DNA of 64,000 nt from Brevundimonas sp. LM2 (GCF_002002865.1 NZ_CP019508.1:2894501-2958500), one strand, 5' to 3'. Positions 33,207-40,703 are shown, counted from the first letter of the stretch. A program made the numbers and translations. Notes: generated by a model from the sequence alone, not told the origin.

Positions 33207-33234
33207 TTGACGCACGCGGGCCCGCTGGCTAACC
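33207..33234 (+). promoter_or_regulatory. Caulobacter-type housekeeping promoter of thrC
   Basis: TTGACG (33207-33212) is followed after 15 bp by GCTAAC (33228-33233), matching the known Caulobacter TTGACGS/GCTANAWC pattern. The implied start lies only a few bases before ATG 33244, and no Shine-Dalgarno is visible, so the transcript would be almost leaderless. Confidence 0.6.
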
Positions 33235-33243
33235 AGAACGGCG

Positions 33244-34647
33244 ATGGCCCAGTCTCCCGATCGCTATGTCTCCACGCGCGGCGGCGCGCCCGCGACCGAT
33301 TTCGTCGAGGCCTTGCTGCGCGGCATGGCCCCGGACGGCGGCCTGTATATGCCCGAGACCTGGCCGACGCTGAGCCCCGACACCTGGTCCGCCGGCCGCG
33401 GCTATGTGGCGATCGCCCAGGCCGCCATGGCCCCCTTCGTCGGCGACGCCCTGCCCGCTGGTTCGCTGGACCGGGCCCTGGCACGGCTGGTCGCCGGGTT
33501 CGCGCCCGCCGAGGTGACGCCGCTCGTCCGGCTGGAGGACGACCTCTATCTGCTGGAGCTGTTCCACGGCCCGACCGCGGCGTTCAAGGACCTGGCCATG
33601 CAACTGGCCGCCTCCCTGGCGTCCGAGGCCTTGGCCGCATCGGGCGAGACCCTGACCCTGGTCACGGCGACCAGCGGCGACACCGGGGCGGCCGCCGTCG
33701 CCGCCTTCGCCAACCAGCCCCGCATCCGCCTGATCGTGCTGCATCCGCACGAGCGGGTCTCGGCCGTGCAGCGCCGCCAGATGACGACGGTCGAGGCGGA
33801 CAATGTGCTGAACCTGGCCGTCCGAGGTGATTTCGATGACTGCCAGCGTCTGGTGAAGGGGCTGCTGGCCGAAGAATCCCTGCGCGCGCAGGGCCGCTTC
33901 AGCAGCGTCAACTCAATCAACTGGGCCCGGCTGGCGGGACAGATCCCCTACTATGTCTCGGCCGTGTCGCAGCTGGCGGCCATGGGCGAGACCCGGGCCC
34001 CGGTGTTCGTCGTGCCGACCGGCAATTTCGGCGACGCCTTCGCCGGGATCGCGGCCCGCAACATGGGCCTGCCGGTCGCCGGGTTCGTGGCGGCGGTGAA
34101 CGCCAACGACGCCCTGGCCCGCGCCATCAACGAGGGGGTCTATGCCCGCAAGGCCGCCGTCGAGACGGCCTCGGTCAGCATGGACGTCCAGGCCCCGTCG
34201 AATTTCGAACGGCTGGTGTTCGAGGCCTCGGGCCGCGACGCCGGGATGACCAAAGGCGTCTTCTCCGACTTCGCGAAGACCGGGTCGGTCGCCCTGCCCG
34301 CCGACCTGCTGGCCGCCTTGCGAACCGAGGTCTCGGCCGTCTCGGTCGACGAGGCCACGACCCGCGCCGAGATCGCCCACGCCCACGCCGCCTGGGGCCA
34401 GGTCGTCTGCCCCCACACCGCCGTCGCCCTGTCGGCCGCGCGCGGCCTCGATCGGTCCGCGGGGCCGGTGATCGCCCTGGCCACCGCCCACCCCGCCAAG
34501 TTCGGCCGCGACGTCGCCCCCGTCCTGGGCTTCGACCCCGACCCGCCCAAGGTCATCCGCGACCTCGGCGACCGGGCGGAGCGGTTCGAGGTGATCGGAG
34601 CGGAGGCGGAAGAGGCGCTGGCGGCGGTGCGGGGGTTTGGAGGGTAA
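33244..34647 (+). CDS. thrC: threonine synthase
   Basis: PLP enzyme converting O-phosphohomoserine to threonine, 467 residues, long proteobacterial/fungal form. The PLP lysine is Lys115 in FHGPTAAFKDLAMQ; the phosphate-loop region is ATSGDTGAAA; and the N-terminus YVSTRGGAPATDFVEALLRG is characteristic. It is separate from thrB and hom, which lie 1.7-4.4 kb away on the opposite strand. It is expressed from its own near-leaderless promoter, so it is not under the Thr attenuator proposed for hom-thrB. Confidence 0.97.
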   Translation: MAQSPDRYVSTRGGAPATDFVEALLRGMAPDGGLYMPETWPTLSPDTWSAGRGYVAIAQAAMAPFVGDALPAGSLDRALARLVAGFAPAEVTPLVRLEDDLYLLELFHGPTAAFKDLAMQLAASLASEALAASGETLTLVTATSGDTGAAAVAAFANQPRIRLIVLHPHERVSAVQRRQMTTVEADNVLNLAVRGDFDDCQRLVKGLLAEESLRAQGRFSSVNSINWARLAGQIPYYVSAVSQLAAMGETRAPVFVVPTGNFGDAFAGIAARNMGLPVAGFVAAVNANDALARAINEGVYARKAAVETASVSMDVQAPSNFERLVFEASGRDAGMTKGVFSDFAKTGSVALPADLLAALRTEVSAVSVDEATTRAEIAHAHAAWGQVVCPHTAVALSAARGLDRSAGPVIALATAHPAKFGRDVAPVLGFDPDPPKVIRDLGDRAERFEVIGAEAEEALAAVRGFGG

Positions 34648-34653
34648 AGCGTC

Positions 34654-34714
34654 TCCTCCCCGACGCGAAGCGGTGGGGAGGTGGCTCGGAGCGCAGCGGA
34701 GAGACGGAGGGGCT
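34654..34714. repeat. REP-like repeat left of the DUF559 gene
   Basis: CTCCTCCCC-GACGCGAAGCGG-TGGGGAGG hairpin followed by TGGCTCGGAGCGCAGCGGAG and ACGGAGGGGCTCTTG. A near-identical direct copy lies on the right of the gene (35145-35215). The end GGAGGGGCTCTTG provides both a ribosome site and the TTG start of the nuclease gene. Confidence 0.88.
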
Positions 34715-34715
34715 C

Positions 34716-35075
34716 TTGACGACGCAAGGTGCCGTGAGCCGGGCGCGCGTGCTTCGACGGACGCTGACGCCGCCGGAGGCTAAGCTTTGGGTGTGTCTAA
34801 GACGACGGGCGCTGGGCGGACTGAAGTTTCGCCGGCAGCACCCGGTGGGAGCGTATGTCCTCGACTTCTATTGCGCGGAGGCTCGCCTAGCGGTCGAGGT
34901 GGACGGACAGCACCACGGCGGCCCGGAGCAGTTCGAGAAGGACACAGCCCGAACGGCGTGGCTGGCAAAGCAGAATACTGCGGTGCTGCGCATCGCGGCG
35001 GAGCGGGTGCGCACTGATCTTGAAGGCGTACTGGGTTGGATCAGGATGAACGCCGAAGACCGAGTCCGCGGCTAA
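34716..35075 (+). CDS. DUF559 (Vsr-like) endonuclease domain protein
   Basis: A 119-residue restriction-endonuclease-like protein of the DUF559/MTES_1575 group, related to Vsr. Conserved are RRTLTPPEAKLWVCLRRRAL, FRRQHPVGAYVLDFYCAEARLAVEVDGQHH (catalytic Asp and Glu in the LDFYC/VEVDG strands) and VLRIAAERV. The TTG 34716 start is supplied by the flanking repeat; GTG 34734 is an alternative closer to the usual start of the family. The gene is enclosed by direct and inverted copies of one repeat within 2-5 bp at each side. No methyltransferase is near. Function unknown. Confidence 0.9.
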   Translation: MTTQGAVSRARVLRRTLTPPEAKLWVCLRRRALGGLKFRRQHPVGAYVLDFYCAEARLAVEVDGQHHGGPEQFEKDTARTAWLAKQNTAVLRIAAERVRTDLEGVLGWIRMNAEDRVRG

Positions 35076-35078
35076 GAA

Positions 35079-35215
35079 CCCCTCCACCGCTTCGCGGTCC
35101 CCCTCCCCATTCGCTAAGCGGCGAACGGGGAGGAGACGAGCCGTACCGTCTCCTCCCCGCGCCGAAGGCGGGGGGAGGTGGCTCGGAGCGCAGCGGAGAG
35201 ACGGAGGGGCTCTTG
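35079..35215. repeat. REP-like inverted plus direct repeat right of the DUF559 gene
   Basis: 35079-35140 is an inverted copy (CCCCTCCACCGCTTCGCGG ... ACGGGGAGGAGACG) and 35145-35215 a direct copy (CTCCTCCCCGCGCCGAAGG ... GACGGAGGGGCTCTTG) of the repeat left of the gene. The arrangement is therefore repeat-nuclease-inverted repeat-repeat. Confidence 0.88.
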
Positions 35216-35243
35216 CCGACGCTGGGTACGCTTGGCGACCAAC

Positions 35244-36239
35244 CTACGCCGGTTGGCCGCCGCCGCCGGTGGCGCCGAAGATCTGACCGGTGGAGTAGCT
35301 GATCCAGGGGTCGGCGGCGGCCACGAAGAGCCCAGCGATCTCGGCCGGCTGGCCGGGGCGGCCCATCGGGCTTTGCGAGCCGAAGCTCTGCAGCTTCTCG
35401 GGGCTGGCGCCGCCCGAGACCTGCAGCGGGGTCCAGAACGGGCCGGGGGCCACGGCGTTGACGCGGATGCCCTTGGGAGCCAGCTGCTTGGCCATGGACT
35501 TGGTGAAGTTCAGCACGGCGGCCCGGGTCATCGCATAGTCGACCAGATCCTCGGACGGGTCGCTGGCCTGTTCGGACGAGGTGTTGACGATCACCGCCCC
35601 CGCCGACATCCGCTCGACCGCCGCCTTGGTCAGCCAGAAGGGCGCATAGACATTGGTCTTGATCGTGGCGTCGAAGGCCTCGCTGGTGATGTCGCCGATG
35701 GTCGGCTGGGTCTGCTGGCGCGCGGCGTTGTTGACCAGGATGTCCAGCCCGCCCAGCTCGCGCGCGGCCCGCTCGATCAGCTCGCGGCAGAAGGATTCCT
35801 CGCGCAGGTCGCCGGCGATCGAGACGCCCTTGCGGCCCTCGGCGCGGATCAGGGCGATGACCTCGTCGGCGTCGGACTGTTCGGCGGGCAGGTGGTTGAT
35901 GACCACATCGGCCCCCTCGCGGGCATAAGCGATGGCGGCGGCGCGGCCGATGCCGCTGTCGCCACCGGTGATCAGGGCGCGCTTGCCGGTCAGCCGGCCG
36001 GTGCCGCGATAGCTGGTCTCGCCGTGGTCGGGGCGGGGGTTCATCTCGGACACCAGGCCGGGCCAGGGCTGACGCTGGTTGGCGAAGGGCGGCTTGGGAT
36101 AGGCGGAGGCGTCGGGCGGGGTCGGGGCACCGGCCTGGGCGGCGGGGGCGGCGGTCTGGGCCCCGGCGGGGGTGGTGCTGAGGGCTGCGGCGGCGACGCC
36201 GGCGCCGGCGACGAAGGTACGGCGGGACTGGTCGGACAT
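35244..36239 (-). CDS. SDR family oxidoreductase with Tat signal; catalytic lysine replaced by arginine
   Basis: Classical-type short-chain dehydrogenase, 331 residues, preceded by a twin-arginine signal (SRRTFVAGAGVAAAALS), so it is predicted periplasmic. The cofactor loop TGGDSGIGRA (residues 91-100), NNAA (170-173) and the Ser in NTSSEQ are normal. The active site reads DYAMTRAAV: Tyr235 is kept but the canonical lysine four residues later is Arg239. The 50 residues between signal and Rossmann fold are proline/alanine-rich. Either activity is altered or arginine substitutes; the rest of the fold is intact. Confidence 0.92.
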   Translation of the reverse strand: MSDQSRRTFVAGAGVAAAALSTTPAGAQTAAPAAQAGAPTPPDASAYPKPPFANQRQPWPGLVSEMNPRPDHGETSYRGTGRLTGKRALITGGDSGIGRAAAIAYAREGADVVINHLPAEQSDADEVIALIRAEGRKGVSIAGDLREESFCRELIERAARELGGLDILVNNAARQQTQPTIGDITSEAFDATIKTNVYAPFWLTKAAVERMSAGAVIVNTSSEQASDPSEDLVDYAMTRAAVLNFTKSMAKQLAPKGIRVNAVAPGPFWTPLQVSGGASPEKLQSFGSQSPMGRPGQPAEIAGLFVAAADPWISYSTGQIFGATGGGGQPA

Positions 36240-36319
36240 GGGAAGTGGCCTTGCGGTTTGGGGAGGTGTGCCCCTGCTAACCGCACCCCGCCGCCCGGGT
36301 TCCTAGCGCCAAGCTGCCC

Positions 36320-37279
36320 TCACAATGTCGCAGGCATCACGGTCTCATGCCTCCGCCACCAGGCCGCGCGGCGGAAAAAGGCCCCCGGATCCTTGGGCGT
36401 CACCAGCTTGGTCGGGTCGTGGAAGATGCGGTCGTGCAGCCGGGTCAGGGTGAACCGCAGGGCGGCGGCCTGGCCCAGGCGCGGCAGGGCCCGCGCCTCG
36501 GCCGGGGTCAGGGGGCGCAGGGCCTCATAGCCCCGCCGGAAGGCCGCGACCGCCCCCGGAATGGGAATGCCCGCCCCGTCGAACCCCCAGGCGCTGAGCG
36601 CTATGGCGAGGTCATAGACCAGCAGGTCGGTGCAGCCGAAATAGAAGTCGATGACGCCGGACACGGCACCGTCCTGGAACAGCACATTGTCGGGGAAATA
36701 GTCGGCGTGGATCGGCCCGCGCGGCAGATCGTCCGCCCACGGATCACCTAGGTTCGCAAGCGCCGCCTCGACGCCGTCGAGGAGGGTGCGGTCCTCGCCG
36801 GTGGCCGCCGTCTGGCAGCGGTCGGCCAGGGTGCGCCACATCGCCGGGCCGACGGGATTGAGGCGTTCGCCCGCGAACCTCGCCGCCTGCAGATGCAACC
36901 GCGCCAGCATGGTCCCGGCCGCCCCGACCTCGGCCGGAGATGGGTCGCGCAGCCACGCTCCGCCCAGCCATTCGATCACCGCCGCCGGCCGCCCGTTCAG
37001 CGTCCCGACCCAGGCCCCGTCGCGGTTCGGGACCGGTCGGGGGGCGGGAAACCCCTGCCCGGCCAGATGGTCGGTCAGGCCCAGGCAGAAGGGCAGAGAC
37101 GCGGCATCGGTGCGCACTTCGAACAGCGTCAGGACGTGGCGGGCCCCTTCGGTTTCCAGCCGATAGTTGGTGTTCTCCACCCCCTCGGCGATGGGGTGGA
37201 GCGACCGGAAGGCCCCGAGGTCGTAGGCCTCGAGGAAGGCTCTCGCCTGATCGTCCGAGACCGGAGTGAAGACGGCCAC
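36320..37279 (-). CDS. thrB: homoserine kinase (type II, APH-fold)
   Basis: Phosphorylates homoserine for threonine synthesis; 319 residues of the aminoglycoside-phosphotransferase fold (HSK2 type), unrelated to the GHMP-type ThrB of E. coli. Signatures: HPIAEGVENTNYRLET near the N-terminus, the catalytic loop GPIHADYFPDNVLF and the metal site GVIDFYFGC. The start is GTG 37279, only 3 bp after the stop of the aspartokinase-homoserine dehydrogenase gene, so both are on one transcript and thrB would share any attenuation control. Confidence 0.94.
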   Translation of the reverse strand: MAVFTPVSDDQARAFLEAYDLGAFRSLHPIAEGVENTNYRLETEGARHVLTLFEVRTDAASLPFCLGLTDHLAGQGFPAPRPVPNRDGAWVGTLNGRPAAVIEWLGGAWLRDPSPAEVGAAGTMLARLHLQAARFAGERLNPVGPAMWRTLADRCQTAATGEDRTLLDGVEAALANLGDPWADDLPRGPIHADYFPDNVLFQDGAVSGVIDFYFGCTDLLVYDLAIALSAWGFDGAGIPIPGAVAAFRRGYEALRPLTPAEARALPRLGQAAALRFTLTRLHDRIFHDPTKLVTPKDPGAFFRRAAWWRRHETVMPATL

Positions 37280-37282
37280 TCT

Positions 37283-39031
37283 TTAATGATGCCCCAGCGA
37301 CGCATGTCGCGCCCGCACGATGTCGGCCAGGTCGGCCAGCACGCTTTCGGTCGTCGGCCAGCGGCCCGCGCCGCGTCCCTTGCAGGCCCACACCCGCCCG
37401 TCCTCGCCATAGACCTTCAAGGCGTTGCGCTCCCCGTCCAGGGCCTGAAAGAACGGATCGTCCAGCCCGGCGTCAAGCGAAACCGAGGCCTTCAGCCCCT
37501 CCCCCTCGCGGAAACAGGCCCCGATCTGGCGCACCGGGCCGGAGACGTGGAAGGCGTCCGACAGGACGGCGCAGGGCACGTCGGCCTCGGCGGGCGTGCG
37601 GCCGAAGGCCTCGAAGGCCAGCAGCCGGACCTTGGCGGCCGAGTCGCGGCCTTCCAGGTCCGAGGACGGGTCCTCCTCGGCGAAGCCCGCGACCCGGGCG
37701 TCGGCCAAGGCGTCGGCGAAATCGGCCCCCGCCTGCAGCCGCGTCAGCATGAAGTTGACCGTCCCGTTCAGCACCGCCTCGAACCCCTTGACCGGTCCGG
37801 CCGCCTTGGCCGCGCGCAGGGTCTCGATCATCGGGGCCCCGCCACCGACCGCCGCCGAATAGGCGAGGCGCGTGCCGTGGGCGCGGGCGGCGTCGGCCAG
37901 GCCCTGCGGGTCGCGGCTGATGGCCTGTTTGTTCGCGCTGGCCACGTCGATGCCGCGCTCCAGGGCGCAGCGGATCAGGTCGTGCCCGGCCCCACCCTCC
38001 GACAGGGCTTCCAGCAGGATGTCGGGCTTCAGCGCCAGCAGGGCCTCGCGATCGTTGGTGAACAGCTCGGCCGGGGCGGCGACGTCACGGGGCTTCTTCG
38101 GATCGCGGACCAGGACGCCAACGACCTGGAAGCGCGGATCCTGCTGCAGCCGGGCCAGCAGCCCGCCGCCGACCACGCCGCAGCCCGCGATGGCGACCTT
38201 CAGCGGGGCATCGGGCACCGAGGGTCCGGGCGGGGCCGAGGCGTCGCCGACCACGGTGCAGTCGGCCCGGCCCAGGGCCGCGACCTCGATCTCGACCAGA
38301 CGTTCCTGCCCCAGGTCGATGGCGTCGTGCTGGACCAGGGCCCCGCCATGACGGCGCGCGTCGTCCCAGCTGGCGCGGCGATAGCGCAGCGGCTTGCCGG
38401 AAGCCTTGGCCGGGTCGCGGTCGTAGAGCCCGTCCACGTCCTTGACCAGACGCACCCGTTTCAGGCCCAGCTCCGCGGCCAGGAAGACGGCCGTCAGGTC
38501 CGACCCGCCGCGTCCCAGCAGCACCACCTTGCCGTTCGATCCCACCGCGCCGAAGCCGGGCACCACCACGACCTGATGCTCCGCCAGGGCCCGGCGCAGG
38601 GCCTCGCTGCGCAGCGACACCGGATGCGCATGCTCGGACGGTCCCTCGGCCACGATGCCCAGGTCGCGGACGGAGACCGCCGTGGCGTCCAGGCCAATCC
38701 GGTCGCAGGCGATGGCCACCAGGGCCGCCGCCTTCTCCTCGCCCAACGCCACATAGGCGGGCAGCAGGTCGTTCTCGTGATCGAGACCGAGCTCGCGGGC
38801 TTCGGCCAGCAGCCGGTCGGTGTGGCCGCCCAGGGCCGAGACCACGGCGATCACCTTTCGCCCCGCCCGGACATGGCCGTAGATTTCCGACGCCACTTCG
38901 GGGGCGCAGGACCGGTCGCGCAGGATGGAGGAGCCGAACTTCAGCACCACCACCTCGGCGGCGGGGGTCGGTTCGGCGCTGGGTTTGGGGGCCGGTTTCT
39001 CGACGACGGCGAGATGGGGGGCGTTGGGCAT
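37283..39031 (-). CDS. hom: compact aspartokinase-homoserine dehydrogenase fusion without ACT domains
   Basis: 582 residues. Residues 1-270 form an amino-acid-kinase domain with aspartokinase motifs: KFGSS (31-35, usually KFGGTS), VVSALGG, LLGRGGSD (171-178) and KDVDGLYDRDP (197-207). Residues 277-582 form homoserine dehydrogenase: Rossmann loop AGCGVVGGG, ASANKQAIS, the catalytic-domain block VLNGTVNFMLTRLQAG and FAEEDPSSDLEGRDSAAK. Gammaproteobacterial ThrA/MetL fusions are about 810 residues and carry ACT domains between the two parts; here the linker is about 10 residues, so feedback control through ACT is missing. Control may instead lie in the RNA leader upstream. Operon with thrB. Confidence 0.92.
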   Translation of the reverse strand: MPNAPHLAVVEKPAPKPSAEPTPAAEVVVLKFGSSILRDRSCAPEVASEIYGHVRAGRKVIAVVSALGGHTDRLLAEARELGLDHENDLLPAYVALGEEKAAALVAIACDRIGLDATAVSVRDLGIVAEGPSEHAHPVSLRSEALRRALAEHQVVVVPGFGAVGSNGKVVLLGRGGSDLTAVFLAAELGLKRVRLVKDVDGLYDRDPAKASGKPLRYRRASWDDARRHGGALVQHDAIDLGQERLVEIEVAALGRADCTVVGDASAPPGPSVPDAPLKVAIAGCGVVGGGLLARLQQDPRFQVVGVLVRDPKKPRDVAAPAELFTNDREALLALKPDILLEALSEGGAGHDLIRCALERGIDVASANKQAISRDPQGLADAARAHGTRLAYSAAVGGGAPMIETLRAAKAAGPVKGFEAVLNGTVNFMLTRLQAGADFADALADARVAGFAEEDPSSDLEGRDSAAKVRLLAFEAFGRTPAEADVPCAVLSDAFHVSGPVRQIGACFREGEGLKASVSLDAGLDDPFFQALDGERNALKVYGEDGRVWACKGRGAGRWPTTESVLADLADIVRARHASLGHH

Positions 39032-39068
39032 TGAGGTGTTCCGTTCGGTGTGGGTCTGGGTTCAAGGC

Positions 39069-39101
39069 AAAAAGAAACCCGCCGGGCCGGGGCCGGGCGG
39101 G
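39069..39101 (-). terminator. attenuator terminator before hom
   Basis: On the minus strand: CCCGCC-C-GGC, loop, GCC-C-GGCGGG stem followed by TTTCTTTTT, lying between the leader-peptide stop and the hom start. Its 5' arm (39094-39101) is perfectly complementary over 8 nt to the 3' part of the leader ORF (39147-39154), which gives a candidate antiterminator. Confidence 0.8.
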
Positions 39102-39136
39102 TCTGGGTTGGCTGAAGGTCTTTCGATCCCCGTGCG

Positions 39137-39211
39137 CTAACCTGTTCCCGCCCGCGAGGGGCCGGTGATGGTCATACCGGTGGTGGTCGAAATGAGGGTC
39201 GCGAGCGTCAT
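39137..39211 (-). CDS. threonine/isoleucine-rich leader peptide (thr attenuator)
   Basis: A 24-residue frame from ATG 39211 with the core TLATLISTTTGMTIT: eight Thr and two Ile codons, strongly resembling the E. coli thr leader (which contains ISTTITTTITIT). It ends 36 nt before an intrinsic terminator that precedes hom. A longer version from GTG 39271 (44 residues) has a better ribosome site (AAGG) and would contain the same core. Stalling at Thr9-Thr11 would leave 39147-39154 free to pair with the terminator arm; reading to the stop would mask it. This is classical ribosome-mediated attenuation, inferred from sequence. Confidence 0.78.
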   Translation of the reverse strand: MTLATLISTTTGMTITGPSRAGTG

Positions 39212-39279
39212 CGACCGCGCCCCGAGGGCGGCGGTGGAGGTCGAAACGGCGATGCGGCCGAGACGGGACACGAGCGAAA

Positions 39280-39460
39280 CCTTGTGAAATAGCGTTGATC
39301 TCAGGGTGTCGGGCTTGCGGCCTGCCGTCAAGTCACAGCCGCACTTATTTTGCGTTGGCGTGTCTAATGGGGTCGAAATCACCCCGTCTTTCATCTGTCG
39401 TTAGCCACGGGGGTCGATTTTTTCGCTTGACCGGCGCCGCACTCGGCTCCAACGTAAGGT
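39280..39460. promoter_or_regulatory. divergent promoter region between the hom leader and the SAM riboswitch
   Basis: About 180 bp without a gene. A TTGACC at 39427-39432 followed after 17-18 bp by AACGTAAG could drive the riboswitch transcript, and on the minus strand TTGACG (39331-39326) could drive the leader transcript. Both -10 elements are weak matches, so exact starts are uncertain. Confidence 0.4.
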
Positions 39461-39578
39461 CACTCATCAAGACCGACCGAGGGATAGGCCCTTTGACGTC
39501 GGGGCAACCACCGGTTTCCAGCCGAACGGTGCCAACTCCTGCGAGGATCCATTTCGGTGGTTCCGCGAGAGATGAGTG
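39461..39578 (+). promoter_or_regulatory. SAM-I (S-box) riboswitch
   Basis: The S-box core is recognisable: P1 5' arm CACTCATCA, then AAGACCGACCGAGGGAT, GGCCC, the kink-turn/pseudoknot strand GGGGCAACC, the P3 hairpin ACCGGTTTCCAGCCGAACGGT, the conserved GTGCCAACTCC, a P4 hairpin and the P1 3' arm GAGATGAGTG. P1 pairs 39461-39468 with 39571-39578. It lies 78 nt upstream of metX, fitting SAM-dependent repression of methionine synthesis. The downstream part (39579-39656) can form GCGTCG/CGACG hairpins but shows no T-run, so control of translation initiation is likelier than termination. Confidence 0.85.
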
Positions 39579-39656
39579 GAGCGTCGACGAGGCGACGTCT
39601 CCACGATCTGTCATCGCATCCGGAGCCTTGCTGGGCGGGACGATGCAGACGACGCC

Positions 39657-40703
39657 ATGGCTTTCGACACCGAGACCCTCTCCCAGACGCAGGCTGCAGA
39701 GCCCCTCTGTCGCCGCACGGCCCATCTGGCCGGGCGCGGCAATGAGGCGGCGGATATCGCCGTCGCCATTCCCGCCGACTTCCGCCTCGCCTCGGGCGAG
39801 CGGCTGGGTCAGGGCCAGGTCGTCGGCCGGCTGCACGGCCGGGTCGGGGCGCCTCTGGTCGTCGTCGCCGGCGGCATCTCGGCCGGACGGTTCGTGCACC
39901 GCACCGAGACCAACGGCCTGGGCTGGTGGGCGGGGGCGGTCTCGATCCGCGGCCCGATCGACCTCAGCCGGTTCCAGGTCCTGGCCTTCGACTACGCGCC
40001 CGAGGCGGCCGAGGGTGCCCGGCCCGTCACCATCACCACCCACGACCAGGCCCGGCTGCTGGGTCTGCTCCTCGACCACGTCGGCGACCCCATCGTCTCG
40101 GCCTTCGTCGGCTGTTCCTATGGCGGCATGATCGGCCTGGCCTTCGCCGAGCTGTTCCCCGACCGGGTCGAACAGCTGGTCGTCGTTTCCGCCGCCCACC
40201 GCGCCCACCCCCAGGCCACCGCCTGGCGCGGCATCCAACGCCGCATCCTGCAGCTGGCCGAGGCCGCCGGGCGGCCGGAGGACGGCGTGGCCCTGGCCCG
40301 CGAACTGGCCATGACCACCTACCGCACGGCCGAGGAGTTCGCCGACCGGTTCGAGACCACGGCCCCGGCCGAGGCCGGTCAGGCCTATCCGGTGTGCGAA
40401 TACCTGACCGCGCGGGGCAAGGCCTATCGCACCCACACCACCCCGGCCCGCTGGCTGTCGCTGTCGGACTCGATCGACCGCCACGCCGTGACGCCCGAGG
40501 CCATCCGCACCCCGGTGACCCTAATCGGCTTCGCCTCGGACCGGTTGGTGCCGATCGACGACATCCGCGAACTGGCCGCCCGCCTGCCGAACCTGTTCCG
40601 TCTGGTCGAGGCCCCGTCCCTGTACGGCCACGACGCCTTTCTGAAGGAGGACGCGGCGGTCGCCGCCATCCTCCGTTCTGCCCTGAAGGATATCGACCAG
40701 TGA
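39657..40703 (+). CDS. metX: homoserine O-acyltransferase (MetX type)
   Basis: First step of methionine synthesis from homoserine; alpha/beta-hydrolase fold, 348 residues. Catalytic triad: Ser154 in GCSYGGM, Asp295 in ASDRLVPI, His325 in YGHDAFLKE. MetX-fold enzymes can be acetyl- or succinyl-transferases and the acyl donor cannot be decided safely here; pairing with a cystathionine-gamma-synthase-like MetB makes succinylation plausible. ATG 39657 is chosen; any earlier start would begin inside the riboswitch. It overlaps metB by GTGA. Confidence 0.92.
   Translation: MAFDTETLSQTQAAEPLCRRTAHLAGRGNEAADIAVAIPADFRLASGERLGQGQVVGRLHGRVGAPLVVVAGGISAGRFVHRTETNGLGWWAGAVSIRGPIDLSRFQVLAFDYAPEAAEGARPVTITTHDQARLLGLLLDHVGDPIVSAFVGCSYGGMIGLAFAELFPDRVEQLVVVSAAHRAHPQATAWRGIQRRILQLAEAAGRPEDGVALARELAMTTYRTAEEFADRFETTAPAEAGQAYPVCEYLTARGKAYRTHTTPARWLSLSDSIDRHAVTPEAIRTPVTLIGFASDRLVPIDDIRELAARLPNLFRLVEAPSLYGHDAFLKEDAAVAAILRSALKDIDQ

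Noticed and set aside
39137..39394. 85-residue minus-strand hypothetical protein upstream of hom
   Set aside because: Only the last part is meaningful: the Thr-rich leader from ATG 39211 (or GTG 39271) followed by the terminator; the upstream residues overlap the promoter region.
39576..39656. N-terminal extension of metX from GTG 39576
   Set aside because: It would begin inside the P1 helix of the SAM riboswitch and adds residues with no family similarity; ATG 39657 is the likelier start.
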